Below are positions 6,643 to 9,543 of a DNA stretch of 9,543 nt, piece after piece (position 1 is the first letter of the stretch; each line of letters opens with the position of its first letter). The stretch comes from CAZOMR01 sp964580655 (GTDB lineage Bacteria > RBG-13-61-14 > CAZOMR01), in the NCBI GenBank assembly GCA_964580655.1, contig CAZOMR010000126.1, forward strand, positions 1 through 9,543, written 5' to 3'. The notes below the pieces were generated by a model that was not told the origin of the DNA, ran no database searches, and saw only the letters and a list, made by a program, of their open reading frames with translations. The position numbers and the translations under genes are program-made.

Positions 6643-7115
6643 AGTGTCCATTTTGTCAGGAGATCGAGAACAAGGTGATTGACTCGCGGCTGAGCAAGGA
6701 TGGCAAGGTGATCCGGCGACGGCGGGAGTGCCTGGAATGTGGTCGGAGGTTTACCACATACGAGCGGGTGGAGGAGGTGTTGCCGCTGGTTATCAAGAAG
6801 GATGGCCGGCGGGAACCATTTGACAGGATGAAAATATTCATCGGGCTGAAAAAGGCCTGTGAAAAGAGGCCGATAAGTATTACCGTGCTCGAGAAGCTGG
6901 TGGACAGGATCGAGCACAAGGTGCAAGAGGGCGGAGAAAAGGAGATTCCTTCCACCCAGATAGGGGAAGAGGTGATGAATGAGCTATTCCACCTTGACCA
7001 TGTTGCCTATGTCCGCTTCGCCTCGGTATACCGATCCTTCAAGGACATCAATCAATTCATGGATGAGCTCAAGGACCTCCTGGACAGGAAGAAGGCGGAA
7101 GTCCGCTCTCGGTAA
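6639..7115 (+). CDS. nrdR: Transcriptional repressor NrdR
   Basis: This is a 158-residue nucleotide-sensing repressor of ribonucleotide reductase genes. The N-terminal zinc ribbon uses C3, C6, C31 and C34, with the family signature DSR (15-17), IRRRREC (25-31) and RFTTYER (37-43). An ATP-cone domain occupies about residues 49-139 (VIKKDGRREPFDRMKI start, then the YVRFASVYRSF segment). Length is normal for the family. The ATG overlaps the deaminase stop as ATGA and is preceded by AGGAGGAAGGAG (6621-6632), an excellent ribosome-binding site. Its targets (nrd genes) are not in the window, and no NrdR box was recognised near its own operon. Confidence 0.97.
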   Translation: MKCPFCQEIENKVIDSRLSKDGKVIRRRRECLECGRRFTTYERVEEVLPLVIKKDGRREPFDRMKIFIGLKKACEKRPISITVLEKLVDRIEHKVQEGGEKEIPSTQIGEEVMNELFHLDHVAYVRFASVYRSFKDINQFMDELKDLLDRKKAEVRSR

Positions 7116-7122
7116 GATGTAG

Positions 7123-8241
7123 ATGCCCCTGAGTAACCCCGATCTAAATTATGCCCCGTTGATGCGGCGAGCCTTGCGCCTGGCCCGACGCGCCGAGGGT
7201 GATGTTGCTTACTACCCTATGGTGGGAGCAGTGATTTTGCAAAATGGCAAGGTGGTAGGCCAGGGATTTTTTCAAGGCCCTGGCAAGCCGCATGCAGAGG
7301 TCAATGCCATTGCCAGTGCAGGTCAAAGGGCCAGGGGGGCTACCCTGATTTTGAACCTGGAGCCTTGTTGTCATTACGGCCTGACCCCGCCTTGCACCGA
7401 GGCTATAATACGGGCAGGGATTCGACGCGTTGTCGCGGGCATGAAAGACCCGAATCCTCTGGTAAACGGCAAGGGTTTCCGCGCGCTCCGGAGGGCTGGG
7501 ATCGAGGTGATCACCGGACTACTGGAAGCTGAGTGTAAAAGGTTCAACGAGGTATTTGTTAAATACATTACCACAAAGACCCCGTTCGTGATCCTCAAGG
7601 CCGCGGTTACTCTGGACGGACGCATTGCCGACCGTTTCGGCAAGTCGAACTGGATAACCGGCCCAGAGGCGCGGGCTTGTGTGCACCGCCTGCGGGACAT
7701 AGTGGATGTGGTGATGGTGGGAGCAGGAACAGTGCTCGCGGATGACCCGCGTTTAACTGTGCGCCTGGCCGGGAAGGGCCGCAACCCCAGGCCGCTTATA
7801 GTGGATTCCCGAATTAGGGTTTCAGCAAAAGCGCGTGTCTTCAACTCCACGGCCGCGGGAGGAGCCATGGTGGCAACAACCGCGCAGGCAGAGGCCCGGA
7901 AGAGAAAGTTGATCCGGAATGCGGGAGCGGAGATTCTCATCGTGCGGAAGGATCGCGCAGGCAGGGTTGACCTCAAGGCCCTGATGCGGGAACTCGGCAC
8001 GCGGAAGATAGCGAGCGTGCTGATGGAAGGCGGGGCAGAGCTTTTCACATCGGCCCTGGAAAACGGGATCGTTGACAAGATGATCCTGTTTTTCGCGCCC
8101 AGGCTTCTCCTGGACGGAAAGGCCCGGAGCATGGCTTGCGGGACTCATGTGCGACGGCTTGAGCAGGCTCTTAAAATTCGTGATATGCAGGTGAAAAGGG
8201 TGGGGGCGGACTTTATGGTGATCGGGTATCCCGGGAGATGA
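7123..8241 (+). CDS. ribD: Bifunctional riboflavin biosynthesis protein RibD (deaminase/reductase)
   Basis: This 372-residue protein would catalyse two consecutive riboflavin steps: deamination of the pyrimidine ring of the GTP-derived intermediate, then NADPH reduction of the ribosyl side chain. The deaminase domain (about 1-150) has the zinc ligands H57, C82 and C91, with E59 (HAEVNAI, EPCCHYGLTPPC). The reductase domain (about 154-372) has KAAVTLDGR (159-167), SNWIT (175-179), GAGTVLADDPRLTVR (200-214) and MEGGAELF. One oddity is that the usual PNPxVG segment reads YYPMVG (30-35), so the normally conserved substrate-site Asn (Asn23 of B. subtilis RibG by alignment) is Tyr31. The spacing matches with no gap, so this is a substitution, not an indel. 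The gene starts 7 bp after nrdR with only a weak ribosome-binding site, which suggests coupled translation. Confidence 0.96.
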   Translation: MPLSNPDLNYAPLMRRALRLARRAEGDVAYYPMVGAVILQNGKVVGQGFFQGPGKPHAEVNAIASAGQRARGATLILNLEPCCHYGLTPPCTEAIIRAGIRRVVAGMKDPNPLVNGKGFRALRRAGIEVITGLLEAECKRFNEVFVKYITTKTPFVILKAAVTLDGRIADRFGKSNWITGPEARACVHRLRDIVDVVMVGAGTVLADDPRLTVRLAGKGRNPRPLIVDSRIRVSAKARVFNSTAAGGAMVATTAQAEARKRKLIRNAGAEILIVRKDRAGRVDLKALMRELGTRKIASVLMEGGAELFTSALENGIVDKMILFFAPRLLLDGKARSMACGTHVRRLEQALKIRDMQVKRVGADFMVIGYPGR

Positions 8242-8254
8242 AACTCCGAAGGAT

Positions 8255-8893
8255 ATGGAAGAGATGCGCAGGAGTGAGAGGAAAGAGTTCTTAGAGACAG
8301 TCGTGGGAAGGGCGTTTGAGGTGGTGCTCTGGCTTTCTCCCTTGGGCCATGTCCGGAACCGCACCCGAAGACTGGTAGAGATATATGTGCTCTGTTGGTA
8401 TGTCGGGTCTGTGCTGATGCTTATTTTGAGCCAGGTCTTTTTTATTACCATTGACTGTAAATACTTTCTGCCTGTGGCGTGTCTTTTTTCTTTGCTGAGC
8501 GCATACCGGATTTCTGACTGCATCCTCGCCAACATCCAGATCAGTCTGCTTGAGGTGCTTAACACAAAGGGTCGAGAGGATCGGCTCACAAGCCGCAATG
8601 TTATCCTGATCGGGATCAACTTCCTGGAATTTTTGAATAATTTTTCAATAATACATTTCTCGCTCAGCCGGTGCGGGTGGCTTGAGTTCTTCGGCATTGA
8701 GAATGTGGTGGATGCATTGTATTTCAGCCTGTCCACATTGACCACTGTAGGTTTTGGAGATATATATCCGGTTAATATGTGGGCCAAGATAGCCGTGACA
8801 GTAGAATCCCTCGTCGGAATAGTCTTTCTCTTTGTGGTGCTTAATGTATTTGTGTCCACGGTTCAAGCAAGGCGGCGAAAGGGTGGTAATTAA
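8255..8893 (+). CDS. Small K+-channel-like membrane protein (Ion_trans_2 type)
   Basis: This is a 212-residue inner-membrane protein whose C-terminal part resembles a two-helix potassium-channel pore: helix at about 115-137, pore region 153-172 with the selectivity filter TTVGFGDIYP (163-172), then the inner helix 176-203. Two further hydrophobic segments (about 41-63 and 69-91) precede these, so it probably has four helices with one pore, working as a tetramer. The charged tail RRRKGG is very short, so no RCK or cyclic-nucleotide domain is present. The second ATG (8264) may be the true start: AAGGA at 8249-8253 lies 10 bases from it but only 1 base from the first ATG. Its stop codon abuts the ribE ATG, so it is embedded in the riboflavin operon. 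It looks more AT-rich than ribD and ribE (about 40% GC at 8401-8460), which membrane composition may partly explain. Confidence 0.85.
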   Translation: MEEMRRSERKEFLETVVGRAFEVVLWLSPLGHVRNRTRRLVEIYVLCWYVGSVLMLILSQVFFITIDCKYFLPVACLFSLLSAYRISDCILANIQISLLEVLNTKGREDRLTSRNVILIGINFLEFLNNFSIIHFSLSRCGWLEFFGIENVVDALYFSLSTLTTVGFGDIYPVNMWAKIAVTVESLVGIVFLFVVLNVFVSTVQARRRKGGN

Positions 8894-9538
8894 ATGTTTA
8901 CCGGCCTGATCGAGAGCACAGGCGAGGTTACAAAGATCGAGACCCGAGCAGGCTCGCGACGGATACTTATCGCGCCGGAAAAAGAGGACTTTGCCCTGAA
9001 GAGCGGCGAAAGCGTGACAGTGGACGGGCTGTGCCTGACAGTGGCCGGGTTTCAAGCCGGGGCTTTCCGGGTAGAGGTGTCCTCGGAATCACTTGACCGG
9101 TCCACCCTGGGAGAACTCCGAAAAGGGAGTCGGGTGAACCTTGAGCGCGCGCTCCGGATGGGAGACCGTCTCGGGGGGCACCTGGTCCAGGGCCATGTGG
9201 ATGGCGTGGGCAGTGTCCTTGAGACCAGGCAGGAGGGAGAATTCAAGGAACTCCGGATTCAAGCCCCGAAGCCGGTGATGAGATATATTATAGAGAAGGG
9301 ATCGGTGACCGTGGATGGAATCAGCCTGACCGTGAACAAGATAGGGCCTGCGGATTTCCGGCTGATGCTGATCCCGGAGACCATCAAGCACACCACCCTG
9401 GGGGAAAAGAGAATAGGGGATCATGTGAACCTGGAGGCGGACATGATCGGGAAGTATGTTGAGCGCCTGCTTTTTGATAAAAGAGATGCCCTGGATAAAA
9501 TAACACTGGATAAACTCAAGGATGAAGGATTTTTCTGA
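8894..9538 (+). CDS. ribE: Riboflavin synthase alpha chain
   Basis: This 214-residue enzyme dismutates two 6,7-dimethyl-8-ribityllumazines into riboflavin and a recyclable pyrimidine, the last step of the pathway. The N-terminus MFTGLIESTGEV is diagnostic. It has the tandem lumazine-binding repeats of the family: repeat one includes SLDRSTLGEL (66-75) and GGHLVQGHVDGVG (94-106), and repeat two includes SVTVDGISLTVN (137-148) and ETIKHTTLG (162-170). Length is normal and the gene is complete, ending 5 bases before the window edge. The ATG directly follows the TAA of the channel-like gene, with AGGGTGG (8880-8886) 7 bases upstream inside that gene, so the two are translationally coupled. In related operons ribBA and ribH follow; here they would lie outside. 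Confidence 0.97.
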   Translation: MFTGLIESTGEVTKIETRAGSRRILIAPEKEDFALKSGESVTVDGLCLTVAGFQAGAFRVEVSSESLDRSTLGELRKGSRVNLERALRMGDRLGGHLVQGHVDGVGSVLETRQEGEFKELRIQAPKPVMRYIIEKGSVTVDGISLTVNKIGPADFRLMLIPETIKHTTLGEKRIGDHVNLEADMIGKYVERLLFDKRDALDKITLDKLKDEGFF

Positions 9539-9543
9539 ACCGC

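Noticed and set aside
7374..8132. 252-residue - strand open frame opposite ribD
   Set aside because: Shadow of the GC-rich ribD gene, with Ala/Arg/Ser-rich low complexity and no recognisable motif.
7822..8859. 345-residue - strand open frame opposite ribD and the channel gene
   Set aside because: It is antisense to two genes with clear family motifs and has a low-complexity Ser/Thr/Arg composition typical of a shadow frame.

Overview
The window most resembles a chromosomal segment of an anaerobic, delta-proteobacterium-like organism (Desulfobacterota). This is inferred from moderately high GC, a dCMP deaminase-nrdR-ribD-ribE gene order that I know from that group, a 4Fe-4S old-yellow-enzyme-type reductase, and a C_GCAxxG_C_C redox protein of the kind common in strict anaerobes. 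No species can be named from the sequence. No phage, CRISPR array, insertion sequence, rRNA or tRNA was seen.

Layout from left to right. Positions 1-44 look like the last codons of a gene that starts outside the window. A YihY/BrkB-family inner-membrane protein follows on the + strand (best start 183). It converges on a 645-residue old yellow enzyme/FAD/4Fe-4S reductase on the - strand (1734-3671), which starts at TTG. The 390-base gap 3672-4061 holds an operator-like palindrome, a MITE-like nested palindromic element of about 136 bp (3810-3945), and a good sigma-70-type promoter. That promoter faces the next + strand gene, a C_GCAxxG_C_C protein (4062-4574). A mostly empty 370-base gap with small hairpins separates it from galT on the - strand (4945-5946).

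A divergent control region (5947-6126) leads into a tight + strand operon that runs to the window end: dCMP deaminase (6127-6642), nrdR (6639-7115), ribD (7123-8241), a small K+-channel-like membrane protein (8255 or 8264 to 8893), and ribE (8894-9538). The junctions are an ATGA overlap, then gaps of 7 and 13 bp, then a stop codon directly abutting the ribE ATG. The operon combines pyrimidine deoxynucleotide supply, the regulator of ribonucleotide reductase, and two riboflavin-synthesis enzymes. The ribBA and ribH genes would be expected just beyond the right edge.

The points most worth a second look are: an ion-channel gene lodged between ribD and ribE; a RibD whose normally conserved deaminase Asn is Tyr; the nested palindromic repeat; a lysine-rich 13-codon ORF with a strong Shine-Dalgarno overlapping the dCMP deaminase start; and a near-consensus promoter 10 bp ahead of the brkB start codon. 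I see no strong evidence for a wholly new multi-gene system.
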